DNA of 64,000 nt from Plantago ovata (lineage: Eukaryota; Streptophyta; Magnoliopsida; Lamiales; Plantaginaceae), in assembly GCA_028274465.1 (NCBI GenBank), contig CM051455.1, positions 109,552,261 through 109,616,260 on the forward strand, read 5' to 3'. Each line of letters starts with the position of its first letter. Position 1 is the stretch's first letter. The notes beneath the pieces are model-generated. The model saw nothing but the letters and a program-made list of their open reading frames with translations, had not been told where the DNA came from and did not search any database. A program made the translations under genes and the position numbers. Shown one piece after another: positions 1 through 13,085 of this stretch.

Positions 1-3000
1 TTTGTAAGGGTAATGGAAAGGTTAGTTTCAGCTATAGTACTTGTAGTTAGTTCTCTCCTATGTTTGAGGAAAGGGATATCATAATGGAACACTCTAAATA
101 GCAATCTAACTAATCTAGTGATCAGTAGTTGTTTCTATACATACAACTCATTCTTACATGGATTGTATCTTTCATCTACCTAAAGCCATAGAAAGTGAAT
201 GAATGAATCAATAGACAACTAATCTAGTTTGTAAGGGTAATGGAAAGGTTAGTTTCAGCTATAGTACTTGTAGTTAGTTCTCTCCTATGTTTGAGGAAAG
301 GGATATCATAATGGAACACTCTAAATAGCAATCTAACTAATCTAGTGATCTAGTAGTTGTTCTATACATACAACTCATTCTTCACATGGCATTGTATCTT
401 TCATCTACATAAGCAATAGAAAGTGGATGAATGAATCATCTAGTTAGTAAGCACAATAGATAGGTTAGTTTCAATGGACTCTTTAACTTGCTCATTAAGG
501 AAGCAAGGGAACTTCTTATTTGATTGTGTATAAACTCTAGTACTTGTAGTTAGTTCTCTCCTATGTTTGCGGAAAGGGATATCAAACGGACACTCTATAT
601 AGCAATCTAACTAATCTAGTGATCTAGTTGTTGTTCTATATAAAGGGAAGACATACAACTCATTCTTTACATGGGATTGTATCTTTCATCTACGTAATGC
701 AATAGAAAGTGAATGAATGAATCAATAGACAACTAATCTAGTTTGTAAGGGTAATGGAAAGGTAGTTTCAGCTATAGTACTTGTAGTTAGTTCTCTCCTA
801 TGTTTGAGGAAAGGGATATCATAATGGAACACTCTAAATAGCAATCTAACTAATCTAGTGATCTTGTAGTTGTTCTATACATACAACTCATTCTTCACAT
901 GGCATTGTATCTTTCATCTACATAAGCAATAGAAAGTGGATGAATGAATCATCTAGTTAGTAAGCACAATAGATAGGTTAGTTTCAATGGACTCTTTAAC
1001 TTGCTCACTAAGGAAGCAAGGGAACTTCTTATTTGATTGTGTATAAACTCTAGTACTTGTAGTTAGTTCTCTCCTATGTTTGCGGAAAGGGATATCATAA
1101 CGGAACACTCTATATAGCAATCTAACTAATCTAGTGATCTAGTTGTTGTTCTATATAAAGGGAAGACATACAACTCATTCTTTACATGGGATTGTATCTT
1201 TCATCTACCTAATGCAATAGAAAGTGAATGAATGAATCAATAGACAACTAATCTAGTTTGTAAGGGTAATGGAAAGGTTAGTTTCAGCTATAGTACTTGT
1301 AGTTAGTTCTCTCCTATGTTTGAGGAAAGGGATATCATAATGGAACACTCTAAATAGCAATCTAACTAATCTAGTGATCTAGTAGTTGTTCTATACATAC
1401 AACTCATTCTTCACATGGCATTGTATCTTTCATCTACATAAAGCAATAGAAAGTGGATGAATGAATCATCTAGTTAGTAAGCACAATAGATAGGTTAGTT
1501 TCAATGGACTCTTTAACTTGCTCATTAAGGAAGCAAGGGAACTTCTTATTTGATTGTGTATATAACTCTAGTACTTGTAGTTAGTTCTCTCCTATGTTTG
1601 CGGAAAGGGATATCATAACGGAACACTCTATATAGCAATCTAACTAATCTAGTGATCTAGTTGTTGTTCTATAAAGGGAAGACATACAACTCATTCTTTA
1701 CATGGGATTGTATCTTTCATCTACCTAAAGCAATAGAAAGTGAATGAATGAATCAATAGACAACTAATCTAGTTTGTAAGGGTAATGGAAAGGTTAGTTT
1801 CAGCTATAGTACTTGTAGTTAGTTCTCTCCTATGTTTGAGGAAAGGGATATCATAATGGAACACTCTAAATAGCAATCTAACTAATCTAGTGATCTAGTA
1901 GTTGTTCTATACATACAACTCATTCTTACATGGGATTGTATCTTTCATCTACCTAAAGCCATAGAAAGTGAATGAATGAATCAATAGACAACTAATCTAG
2001 TTTGTAAGGGTAATGGAAAGGTTAGTTTCAGCTATAGTACTTGTAGTTAGTTCTCTCCTATGTTTGAGGAAAGGGATATCATAATGGAACACACTAAATA
2101 GCAATCTAACTAATCTAGTGATCTAGTAGTTGTTCTATACATACAACTCATTCTTCACATGGACATTGTATCTTTCATGTACATAAAGTAATAGAAAGTG
2201 GAGGAATGAATCATCTAGTTAGTAAGCACAATAGATAGGTTAGTTTCAATGGACTCTTTAACTTGCTCATTAAGGAAGCAAGGGAAATTCTTATTTGATT
2301 GTGTATATAACTCTAGTACTTGTAGTTAGTTCTCTCCTATGTTTGCGGAAAGGGATATCATAACGGAACACTCTATATAGCAATCTAACTAATCTAGTGA
2401 TCTAGTTGTTGTTCTATATAAAGGGAAGACATACAACTCATTCTTTACATGGGATTGTATCTTTCATCTACCTAATGCAATAGAAAGTGAATGAATGAAT
2501 CAATAGACAACTAATCTAGTTTGTAAGGGTAATGGAAAGGTTAGTTTCAGCTATAGTACTTGTAGTTAGTTCTCTCCTATGTTTGAGGAAAGGGATATCA
2601 TAATGGAACACTCTAAATAGCAATCTAACTAATCTAGTGATCTAGTAGTTGTTCTATACATACAACTCATTCTTCACATGGCATTGTATCTTTCATCTAC
2701 GTAAAGCAATAGAAAGTGGATGAATGAATCATCTAGTTAGTAAGCACAATAGATAGGTTAGCTTCAATGGACTCTTTAACTTGCTCAGTAAGGAAGCAAG
2801 GGAACTTCTTATTTGATTGTGTATATAACTCTAGTACTTGTAGTTAGTTCTCTCCTATGTTTGCGGAAAGGATATCATAACGGAACACTCTATATAGCAA
2901 TCTAACTAATCTAGTGATCTAGTTGTTGTTCTATATAAAGGGAAGACATACAACTCATTCTTTACATGGGATTGTATCTTTCATCTACCTAATGCAATAG

Positions 3001-6000
3001 AAAGTGAATGAATGAATCAATAGACAACTAATCTAGTTTGTAAGGGTAATGGAAAGGTTAGTTTCAGCTATAGTACTTGTAGTTAGTTCTCTCCTATGTT
3101 TGAGGAAAGGGATATCATAATGGAACACTCTAAATAGCAATCTAACTAATCTAGTGATCTAGTAGTTGTTCTATACATACAACTCATTCTTCACATGGCA
3201 TTGTATCTTTCATCTACATAAAGCAATAGAAAGTGGATGAATGAATCATCTAGTTAGTAAGCACAATAGATAGGTTAGCTTCAATGGACTCTTTAACTTG
3301 CTCATTAAGGAAGCAAGGGAACTTCTTATTTGATTGTGTATATAACTCTAGTACTTGTAGTTAGTTCTCTCCTATGTTTGCGGAAAGGGATATCATAACG
3401 GAACACTCTATATAGCAATCTAACTAATCTAGTGATCTAGTTGTTGTTCTATATAAAGGGAAAACATACAACTCATTCTTTACATGGGATTGTATCTTTC
3501 ATCTACCTAATGCAATAGAAAGTGAATGAATGAATCAATAGACAACTAATCTAGTTTGTAAGGGTAATGGAAAGGTTAGTTTCAGCTATAGTACTTGTAG
3601 TTAGTTCTCTCCTATGTTTGAGGAAAGGGATATCATAATGGAACACTCTAAATAGCAATCTAACTAATCTAGTGATCTAGTAGTTGTTCTATACATACAA
3701 CTCATTCTTCACATGGCATTGTATCTTTCATCTACGTAAAGCAATAGAAAGTGGATGAATGAATCATCTAGTTAGTAAGCACAATAGATAGGTTAGTTTC
3801 AATGGAATCTTTAACTTGCTCACTAAGGAAGCAAGGGAACTTCTTATTTGATTGTGTATATAACTCTAGTACTTGTAGTTAGTTCTCTCCTATGTTTGCG
3901 GAAATGGATATCATAACGGAACACTCTATATAGCAATCTAACTAATCTAGTGATCTAGTTGTTGTTCTATATAAAGGGAAGACATACAACTCATTCTTTA
4001 CACGGGATTGTATCTTTCATCTACCTAAAGCAATAGAAAGTGAATGAATGAATCAATAGACAACTAATCTAGTTTGTAAGGGTAATGGAAAGGTTAGTTT
4101 CAGCTATAGTACTTGTAGTTAGTTCTCTCCTGTGTTTGAGGAAAGGGATATCATAATGGAACACTCTAAATAGCAATCTAACTAATCTAGTGATCAAGTA
4201 GTTGTTCTATACATACAACTCATTCTTTACATGGGATTGTATCTTTCATCTACCTAAAGCCATAGAAAGTGAATGCATGAATCAATAGACAACTAATCTA
4301 GTTTGTAAGGGTAATGGAAAGGTTATTTTCAGCTATAGTACTTGTAGTTAGTTCTCTCCTATGTTTGAGGAAAGGGATATCATAATGGAACACTCTAAAT
4401 AGCAATCTAACTAATCTAGTGATCTAGCAGTTGATCTAGTAGTTGTTCTATACATACAACTCATTCTTCACATGGCATTGTATCTTTCATCTACGTAAAG
4501 CAATAGAAAGTGGATGAATGAATCATCTAGTTAGTAAGCACAATAGATAGGTTAGATTCAATGGACTCTTTAACTTGCTCACTAAGGAAGCAAGGGAACT
4601 TCTTATTTGATTGTGTATATAACTCTAGTACTTGTAGTTAGTTCTCTCCTATGTTTGCGGAAAGGGATATCATAACGGAACACTCTATATAGCAATCTAA
4701 CTAATCTAGTGATCTAGTTCTTGTTCTATATAAAGGGAAGACATACAACTCCTTCTTTACATGAGATTGTATCTTTCATCTACGTAATGCAATAGAAAGT
4801 GAATGAATGAATCAATAGACAACTAATCTAGTTTGTAACGGTAATGGAAAGGTTAGTTTCAGCTATAGTACTTGTAGTTAGTTCTCTCCTATGTTTGAGG
4901 AAAGGGATATCATAATGGAACACTCTAAATAGCAATCTAACTAATCTAGTGATCTAGTAGTAGTTCTATACATACAACTCATTCTTCACATGGCATTGTA
5001 TCTTTCATCTACATAAAGTAATACAAAGTGGATGAATGAATCATCTAGTTAGTAAGCACAATAGATAGGTTAGTTTCAATGGACTCTTTAACTTGCTCAC
5101 TAAGGAAGCAAGGGAACTTCTTATTTGATTGTGTATATAAATCTAGTACTTGTAGTTAGTTCTCTCCTATGTTTGCGGAAAGGGATATCATAACGGAACA
5201 CTCTATATAGCAATCTAACTAATCTAGTGATCTAGTTGTTGTTCTATATAAAGGGAAGACATACAACTCATTCTTTACACGGGATTGTATCTTTCATCTA
5301 CCTAAAGCAATAGAAAGTGAATGAATGAATCAATAGACAACTAATCTAGTTTGTAAGGGTAATGGAAAGGTTAGTTTCAGCTATAGTACTTGTAGTTAGT
5401 TCTCTCCTGTGTTTGAGGAAAGGGATATCATAATGGAACACTCTAAATAGCAATCTAACTAATCTAGTGATCAAGTAGTTGTTCTATACATACAACTCAT
5501 TCTTTACATGGGATTGTATCTTTCATCTACCTAAAGCCATATAAAGTGAATGCATGAATCCATAGACAACTAATCTAGTTTGAAAGGGTAATGGAAAGGT
5601 TAGTTTCAGCTATAGTACTTGTAGTTAGTTCTCTCCAATGTTTAAGGAAAGGGATATCATAATGGAACACTCTAAATAGCAATCTAACTAATCTAGTGAT
5701 CTAGTAGTTGTTCTATACATACAACTCATTCTTCACATGACATTGTATCTTTCATCTACATAAAGTAATAGAAAGTGGATGAATGAATCATCTAGTTAGT
5801 AAGCACAATAGATAGGTTAGTTTCAATGGACTATTTAACTTGCTCATTAAGGAAGCAAGGGAAATTCTTATTTGATTGTGTATATAACTCTAGTACTTGT
5901 AGTTAGTTCTCTCCTATGTTTGCGGAAAGAGATATCATAACGGAACACTGTATATAGCAATCTAACAAATCTAGTGATCTAGTTGTTGTTCTATATAAAG

Positions 6001-9000
6001 GGAAGACATACAACTCATTCTTTACACGGGATTGTATGTTTCATCTACCTAAAGCAATAGAAAGTGAATGAATGAATCAATAGACAACTAATCTAGTTTG
6101 TAAGGGTAATGGAAAGGTTAGTTTCAGCTATAGTACTTGTAGTTAGTTCTCTCCTGTGTTTGAGGAAAGGGATATCATAATGGAACACTCTAAATAGCAA
6201 TCTAACTAATCTAGTGATCAAGTAGTTGTTCTATACATACAACTCATTCTTTACATGGGATTGTATCTTTCATCTACCTAAAGCCATAGAAAGTGAATGC
6301 ATGAATCAATAGACAACTAATCTAGTTTGTAAGGGTAATGGAAAGGTTATTTTCAGCTATAGTACTTGTAGTTAGTTCTCTCCTATGTTTGAGGAAAGGG
6401 ATATCATAATGGAACACTCTAAATAGCAATCTAACTAATCTAGTGATCTAGCAGTTGATCTAGTAGTTGTTCTATACATACAACTCATTCTTCACATGGC
6501 ATTGTATCTTTCATCTACGTAAAGCAATAGAAAGTGGATGAATGAATCATCTAGTTAGTAAGCACAATAGATAGGTTAGATTCAATGGACTCTTTAACTT
6601 GCTCACTAAGGAAGCAAGGGAACTTCTTATTTGATTGTGTATATAACTCTAGTACTTGTAGTTAGTTCTCTCCTATGTTTGCGGAAAGGGATATCATAAC
6701 GGAACACTCTATATAGCAATCTAACTAATCTAGTGATCTAGTTCTTGTTCTATATAAAGGGAAGACATACAACTCCTTCTTTACATGAGATTGTATCTTT
6801 CATCTACGTAATGCAATAGAAAGTGAATGAATGAATCAATAGACAACTAATCTAGTTTGTAACGGTAATGGAAAGGTTAGTTTCAGCTATAGTACTTGTA
6901 GTTAGTTCTCTCCTATGTTTGAGGAAAGGGATATCATAATGGAACACTCTAAATAGCAATCTAACTAATCTAGTGATCTAGTAGTAGTTCTATACATACA
7001 ACTCATTCTTCACATGGCATTGTATCTTTCATCTACATAAAGTAATACAAAGTGGATGAATGAATCATCTAGTTAGTAAGCACAATAGATAGGTTAGTTT
7101 CAATGGACTCTTTAACTTGCTCACTAAGGAAGCAAGGGAACTTCTTATTTGATTGTGTATATAAATCTAGTACTTGTAGTTAGTTCTCTCCTATGTTTGC
7201 GGAAAGGGATATCATAACGGAACACTCTATATAGCAATCTAACTAATCTAGTGATCTAGTTGTTGTTCTATATAAAGGGAAGACATACAACTCATTCTTT
7301 ACACGAGATTGTATCTTTCATCTACCTAAAGCAATAGAAAGTGAATGAATGAATCAATAGACAACTAATCTAGTTTGTAAGGGTAATGGAAAGGTTAGTT
7401 TCAGCTATAGTACTTGTAGTTAGTTCTCTCCTGTGTTTGAGGAAAGGGATATCATAATGGAACACTCTAAATAGCAATCTAACTAATCTAGTGATCAAGT
7501 AGTTGTTCTATACATACAACTCATTCTTTACATGGGATTGTATCTTTCATCTACCTAAAGCCATATAAAGTGAATGCATGAATCCATAGACAACTAATCT
7601 AGTTTGAAAGGGTAATGGAAAGGTTAGTTTCAGCTATAGTACTTGTAGTTAGTTCTCTCCTATGTTTAAGGAAAGGGATATCATAATGGAACACTCTAAA
7701 TAGCAATCTAACTAATCTAGTGATCTAGTAGTTGTTCTATACATACAACTCATTCTTCACATGACATTGTATCTTTCATCTACATAAAGTAATAGAAAGT
7801 GGATGAATGAATCATCTAGTTAGTAAGCACAATAGATAGGTTAGTTTCAATGGACTATTTAACTTGCTCATTAAGGAAGCAAGGGAAATTCTTATTTGAT
7901 TGTGTATATAACTCTAGTACTTGTAGTTAGTTCTCTCCTATGTTTGCGGAAAGAGATATCATAACGGAACACTGTATATAGCAATCTAACAAATCTAGTG
8001 ATCTAGTTGTTGTTCTATATAAAGGGAAGACATACAACTCATTCTTTACACGGGATTGTATGTTTCATCTACCTAAAGCAATAGAAAGTGAATGAATGAA
8101 TCAATAGACAACTAATCTAGTTTGTAAGGGTAATGGAAAGGTTAGTTTCAGCTATAGTACTTGTAGTTAGTTCTCTCCTGTGTTTGAGGAAAGGGATATC
8201 ATAATGGAACACTCTAAATAGCAATCTAACTAATCTAGTGATCAAGTAGTTGTTCTATACATACAACTCATTCTTTACATGGGATTGTATCTTTCATCTA
8301 CCTAAAGCCATAGAAAGTGAATGCATGAATCAATAGACAACTAATCTAGTTTGTAAGGGTAATGGAAAGGTTATTTTCAGCTATAGTACTTGTAGTTAGT
8401 TCTCTCCTATGTTTGAGGAAAGGGATATCATAATGGAACACTCTAAATAGCAATCTAACTAATCTAGTGATCTAGCAGTTGATCTAGTAGTTGTTCTATA
8501 CATACAACTCATTCTTCACATGGCATTGTATCTTTCATCTACGTAAAGCAATAGAAAGTGGATGAATGAATCATCTAGTTAGTAAGCACAATAGATAGGT
8601 TAGATTCAATGGACTCTTTAACTTGCTCACTAAGGAAGCAAGGGAACTTCTTATTTGATTGTGTATATAACTCTAGTACTTGTAGTTAGTTCTCTCCTAT
8701 GTTTGCGGAAAGGGATATCATAACGGAACACTCTATATAGCAATCTAACTAATCTAGTGATCTAGTTCTTGTTCTATATAAAGGGAAGACATACAACTCC
8801 TTCTTTACATGAGATTGTATCTTTCATCTACGTAATGCAATAGAAAGTGAATGAATGAATCAATAGACAACTAATCTAGTTTGTAACGGTAATGGAAAGG
8901 TTAGTTTCAGCTATAGTACTTGTAGTTAGTTCTCTCCTATGTTTGAGGAAAGGGATATCATAATGGAACACTCTAAATAGCAATCTAACTAATCTAGTGA

Positions 9001-11646
9001 TCTAGTAGTAGTTCTATACATACAACTCATTCTTCACATGGCATTGTATCTTTCATCTACATAAAGTAATACAAAGTGGATGAATGAATCATCTAGTTAG
9101 TAAGCACAATAGATAGGTTAGTTTCAATGGACTCTTTAACTTGCTCACTAAGGAAGCAAGGGAACTTCTTATTTGATTGTGTATATAAATCTAGTACTTG
9201 TAGTTAGTTCTCTCCTATGTTTGCGGAAAGGGATATCATAACGGAACACTCTATATAGCAATCTAACTAATCTAGTGATCTAGTTGTTGTTCTATATAAA
9301 GGGAAGACATACAACTCATTCTTTACACGGGATTGTATCTTTCATCTACCTAAAGCAATAGAAAGTGAATGAATGAATCAATAGACAACTAATCTAGTTT
9401 GTAAGGGTAATGGAAAGGTTAGTTTCAGCTATAGTACTTGTAGTTAGTTCTCTCCTGTGTTTGAGGAAAGGGATATCATAATGGAACACTCTAAATAGCA
9501 ATCTAACTAATCTAGTGATCAAGTAGTTGTTCTATACATACAACTCATTCTTTACATGGGATTGTATCTTTCATCTACCTAAAGCCATATAAAGTGAATG
9601 CATGAATCCATAGACAACTAATCTAGTTTGAAAGGGTAATGGAAAGGTTAGTTTCAGCTATAGTACTTGTAGTTAGTTCTCTCCTATGTTTAAGGAAAGG
9701 GATATCATAATGGAACACTCTAAATAGCAATCTAACTAATCTAGTGATCTAGTAGTTGTTCTATACATACAACTCATTCTTCACATGACATTGTATCTTT
9801 CATCTACATAAAGTAATAGAAAGTGGATGAATGAATCATCTAGTTAGTAAGCACAATAGATAGGTTAGTTTCAATGGACTATTTAACTTGCTCATTAAGG
9901 AAGCAAGGGAAATTCTTATTTGATTGTGTATATAACTCTAGTACTTGTAGTTAGTTCTCTCCTATGTTTGCGGAAAGAGATATCATAACGGAACACTCTA
10001 TATAGCAATCTAACAAATCTAGTGATCTAGTTGTTGTTCTATATAAAAGGAAGACATACAACTCATTCTTTACACGGGATTGTATGTTTCATCTACCTAA
10101 AGCAATAGAAAGTGAATGAATGAATCAATAGACAACTAATCTAGTTTGTAAGGGTAATGGAAAGGTTAGTTTCAGCTATAGTACTTGTAGTTAGTTCTCT
10201 CCTGTGTTTGAGGAAAGGGATATCATAATGGAACACTCTAAATAGCAATCTAACTAATCTAGTGATCAAGTAGTTGTTCTATACATACAACTCATTCTTT
10301 ACATGGGATTGTATCTTTCATCTACCTAAAGCCATAGAAAGTGAATGCATGAATCAATAGACAACTAATCTAGTTTGTAAGGGTAATGGAAAGGTTATTT
10401 TCAGCTATAGTACTTGTAGTTAGTTCTCTCCTATGTTTGAGGAAAGGGATATCATAATGGAACACTCTAAATAGCAATCTAACTAATCTAGTGATCTAGC
10501 AGTTGATCTAGTAGTTGTTCTATACATACAACTCATTCTTCACATGGCATTGTATCTTTCATCTACGTAAAGCAATAGAAAGTGGATGAATGAATCATCT
10601 AGTTAGTAAGCACAATAGATAGGTTAGATTCAATGGACTCTTTAACTTGCTCACTAAGGAAGCAAGGGAACTTCTTATTTGATTGTGTATATAACTCTAG
10701 TACTTGTAGTTAGTTCTCTCCTATGTTTGCGGAAAGGGATATCATAACGGAACACTCTATATAGCAATCTAACTAATCTAGTGATCTAGTTCTTGTTCTA
10801 TATAAAGGGAAGACATACAACTCCTTCTTTACATGAGATTGTATCTTTCATCTACGTAATGCAATAGAAAGTGAATGAATGAATCAATAGACAACTAATC
10901 TAGTTTGTAATGGTAATGGAAAGGTTAGTTTCAGCTATAGTACTTGTAGTTAGTTCTCTCCTATGTTTGAGGAAAGGGATATCATAATGGAACACTCTAA
11001 ATAGCAATCTAACTAATCTAGTGATCTAGTAGTAGTTCTATACATACAACTCATTCTTCACATGGCATTGTATCTTTCATCTACATAAAGTAATACAAAG
11101 TGGATGAATGAATCATCTAGTTAGTAAGCACAATAGATAGGTTAGTTTCAATGGACTCTTTAACTTGCTCACTAAGGAAGCAAGGGAACTTCTTATTTGA
11201 TTGTGTATATAAATCTAGTACTTGTAGTTAGTTCTCTCCTATGTTTGCGGAAAGGGATATCATAACGGAACACTCTATATAGCAATCTAACTAATCTAGT
11301 GATCTAGTTGTTGTTCTATATAAAGGGAAGACATACAACTCATTTTTTACGTGGGATTGTATCTTTCATCTACCTAATGCAATAGAAAGTGAATGAATGA
11401 ATCAATTGACAACTAATCTAGTTTGTAAGGGTAATGGAAAGGTTAGTTTCAGCTATAGTACTTGTATTTAGTTCTCTCCTATGTTTGAGGAAAGGGATAT
11501 CATAATGGAACACTCTAGATAGCAATCTAACTAACCTAGTGATCTAGTAGTTGTTCTATACATACAACTCATTCTTCACATGGCATTGTATCTTTCATCT
11601 ACATAAAGCAATAGAAAGTGGATGAATGAATCATCTAGTTACTAAG
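1..11646. repeat. AT-rich satellite array, left block
   Basis: Tandem DNA with no coding capacity. Two related subunits recur. Type A is about 229 bp and starts at TTTGTAAGGGTAATGG. Type B is about 289 bp and differs from A mainly by an extra ~60-bp segment (ACTCTTTAACTTGCTC onward) and by keeping a TATATAAAGGG stretch that A lacks. The usual order is A-B, giving a 515-518 bp dimer, with extra lone A units in places. Unit starts read by eye are 228, 742, 1257, 1773, 2001, 2520, 3037, 3554 and 4073. The block begins before the window and ends where Athila-1 is inserted. The family is not one I can name. Confidence in the tandem structure is very high; function (centromeric, knob or other) is unknown. 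Confidence 0.97.
4073..11340. repeat. 2,024-bp higher-order repeat within the satellite
   Basis: Starting at 4073 the subunits repeat as a fixed five-block pattern of lengths 229, 530, 518, 229 and 518 bp (sum 2,024). Full copies are 4073-6096, 6097-8120 and 8121-10144. A fourth copy starts at 10145 and departs from the pattern near 11340. Diagnostic variants recur at exact 2,024-bp steps: a short duplicated GATCTAGCAGTT segment that lengthens one block to 530, GTTATTTTCAGC, GTAACGGTAATGG, TTTGAAAGGG and CCTGTGTTTGAGG. Copies differ by only a few bases each by eye. Units before 4073 lack most of these markers. Confidence 0.93.
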
Positions 11647-12916
11647 TGATGAATGTGTACTTTACACTTTCATTCGAGTCTTTTTCACCTATTTTAGCTA
11701 TCCTCTATGTTAATTTAGCTATATTTTAGTACATTTTATTAGAATAGTGTCACGTTTCCCTTTAGATTTTATTTTACTGGTTTTGGTTGAAATTCGAGGA
11801 TTTCCGGGCAATTATATTGAAGTTCACAAGGAATTGGTGTTCCAGAAGCCTATTTGGAGTATCTGAAGGTTTCCGGATAGGATTTGAAGTCTAGGGGCCG
11901 AATCTGGAGGTTAGAAGGCTACTAGAAGTCAGAAACCGAGTCCGAAAAGGGGAAGAAATCCAAAAACGCGTCGAAAACGCGGAATTCCGCGAGAAGAAGT
12001 CTGGGGCGAACCGCCGCACCCTGGGGCGAACCGCCCGTAGTTTTTCGGGGCCTATATATAGTGCTCAGTTTTTCTCCAAAAATCATATCTTTCCAGACCT
12101 ACTTTCTCACCTCTCTCTATAGTTTTAGGTAGGAACTTCCCGGGACCTGTCCTGGGAGTTCTGTAGCTTAGGGGATACTTTTTCATAGCGGATTGGAGCT
12201 CGTAGGATCGCAATTCTTCGGAGATTGACAACCTTCGGTAACTTGTATCTTATAGTTTAATCTACTTATTTTATATATCTTTCAATATGTTTTCTTCTAT
12301 GATTTATGTTGATTGCATGCCTATTATGAGTAGCTAAACTTATCGTTGGTGGTAGTATGTGAATTCTTAGCGAAGGGAAGATAATCATGCTAATGGCTAT
12401 ATCGCGCATTATACTCCGTGTCATTGCTTTATTTCGTTGATCAGTTATAACCAAAATTCTCGTATGTTGTATTAATTATTATGCACAATTGGACACTTGT
12501 CGACGATCAGACCAATTATCTTCGTAGTGTTGAATAATTACGGAACACATTAGGACAATCGTGATTGACTTGTCAGACCAATTATCTTCGTAGTGCTTAA
12601 TATTTGCAACAGGACACTAGATTGATTCAAAGATCTCTATGCAAGACCGAGGAATTTATGCAAGATTATCGACCCGTTATGTTAAGAAGGACCATACTAT
12701 CACCAATCTCCATTATCTGCTAGAAACCCCCTATTGCTATCTGTCTGTTGTTTTATATTCTCTTGTTAAATAGATAAAGCTAGTTATAGTCCTGAGAGAA
12801 CGACACTCGAGTCATTCTACTGCTACACTACGGTTTTCGTTGTAGTTGTGGATTGCCTTTGGCTAAATAACAAATTTATTTGCTTGAATTCGGAGCACAA
12901 CATCCGCGGTTCATCA
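11647..12916 (+). repeat. Athila-1 5' LTR
   Basis: About 1.27 kb, starting TGATGAATGTG and ending TTCATCA just before the primer binding site. It contains two GC-rich hairpin motifs (12003-12037) directly upstream of a TATA-like box. The same LTR family recurs at 18690-19945, 42735-44048 (minus strand) and 44813-46141. Confidence 0.93.
12053..12060 (+). promoter_or_regulatory. TATA-like box in Athila-1 5' LTR
   Basis: TATATATA follows the GC-rich motif pair by about 15 bases. The same box sits at 19097-19104 in the 3' LTR, 45220-45227 in Athila-3 and 43593-43600 (reverse) in Athila-2. Conservation in all four LTRs supports it as the element's core promoter; transcription itself is inferred. 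Confidence 0.6.
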
Positions 12917-12919
12917 AAT

Positions 12920-12937
12920 TGGCGCCGTTGCCGGGGA
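12920..12937 (+). other. Primer binding site, tRNA-Asp type
   Basis: TGGCGCCGTTGCCGGGGA lies three bases after the 5' LTR and is the exact complement of the 3' end of plant tRNA-Asp including CCA. Use of tRNA-Asp is typical of the Athila group. Identical sites occur at 46145-46162 and, in reverse, 42714-42731. Confidence 0.92.
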
Positions 12938-13085
12938 CTATACTCCTTTTTTCTGTTTAATTAGTTTATATTTTCAGCTTTAGATTCGTAATTCTATTAG
13001 TTTTAGTTTTCCTTTTTAATCTATCTCTGATACTGCTTTCCTAGTCTGTTTCTAATCACCTTTCCTAGTCTGTTATAGATAGTGT

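Noticed and set aside
1-11646. Regularly spaced direct repeats resembling a CRISPR array
   Set aside because: Units are 229-289 bp, adjoining and similar throughout, with no short repeats alternating with unique spacers. It is a satellite.
12266-12454. A 62-codon minus-strand frame conserved in several Athila LTRs (also 19310-19498 and 45440-45622)
   Set aside because: It lies inside LTR DNA and is conserved only because the LTRs are; no start context, domain or coding bias supports it.
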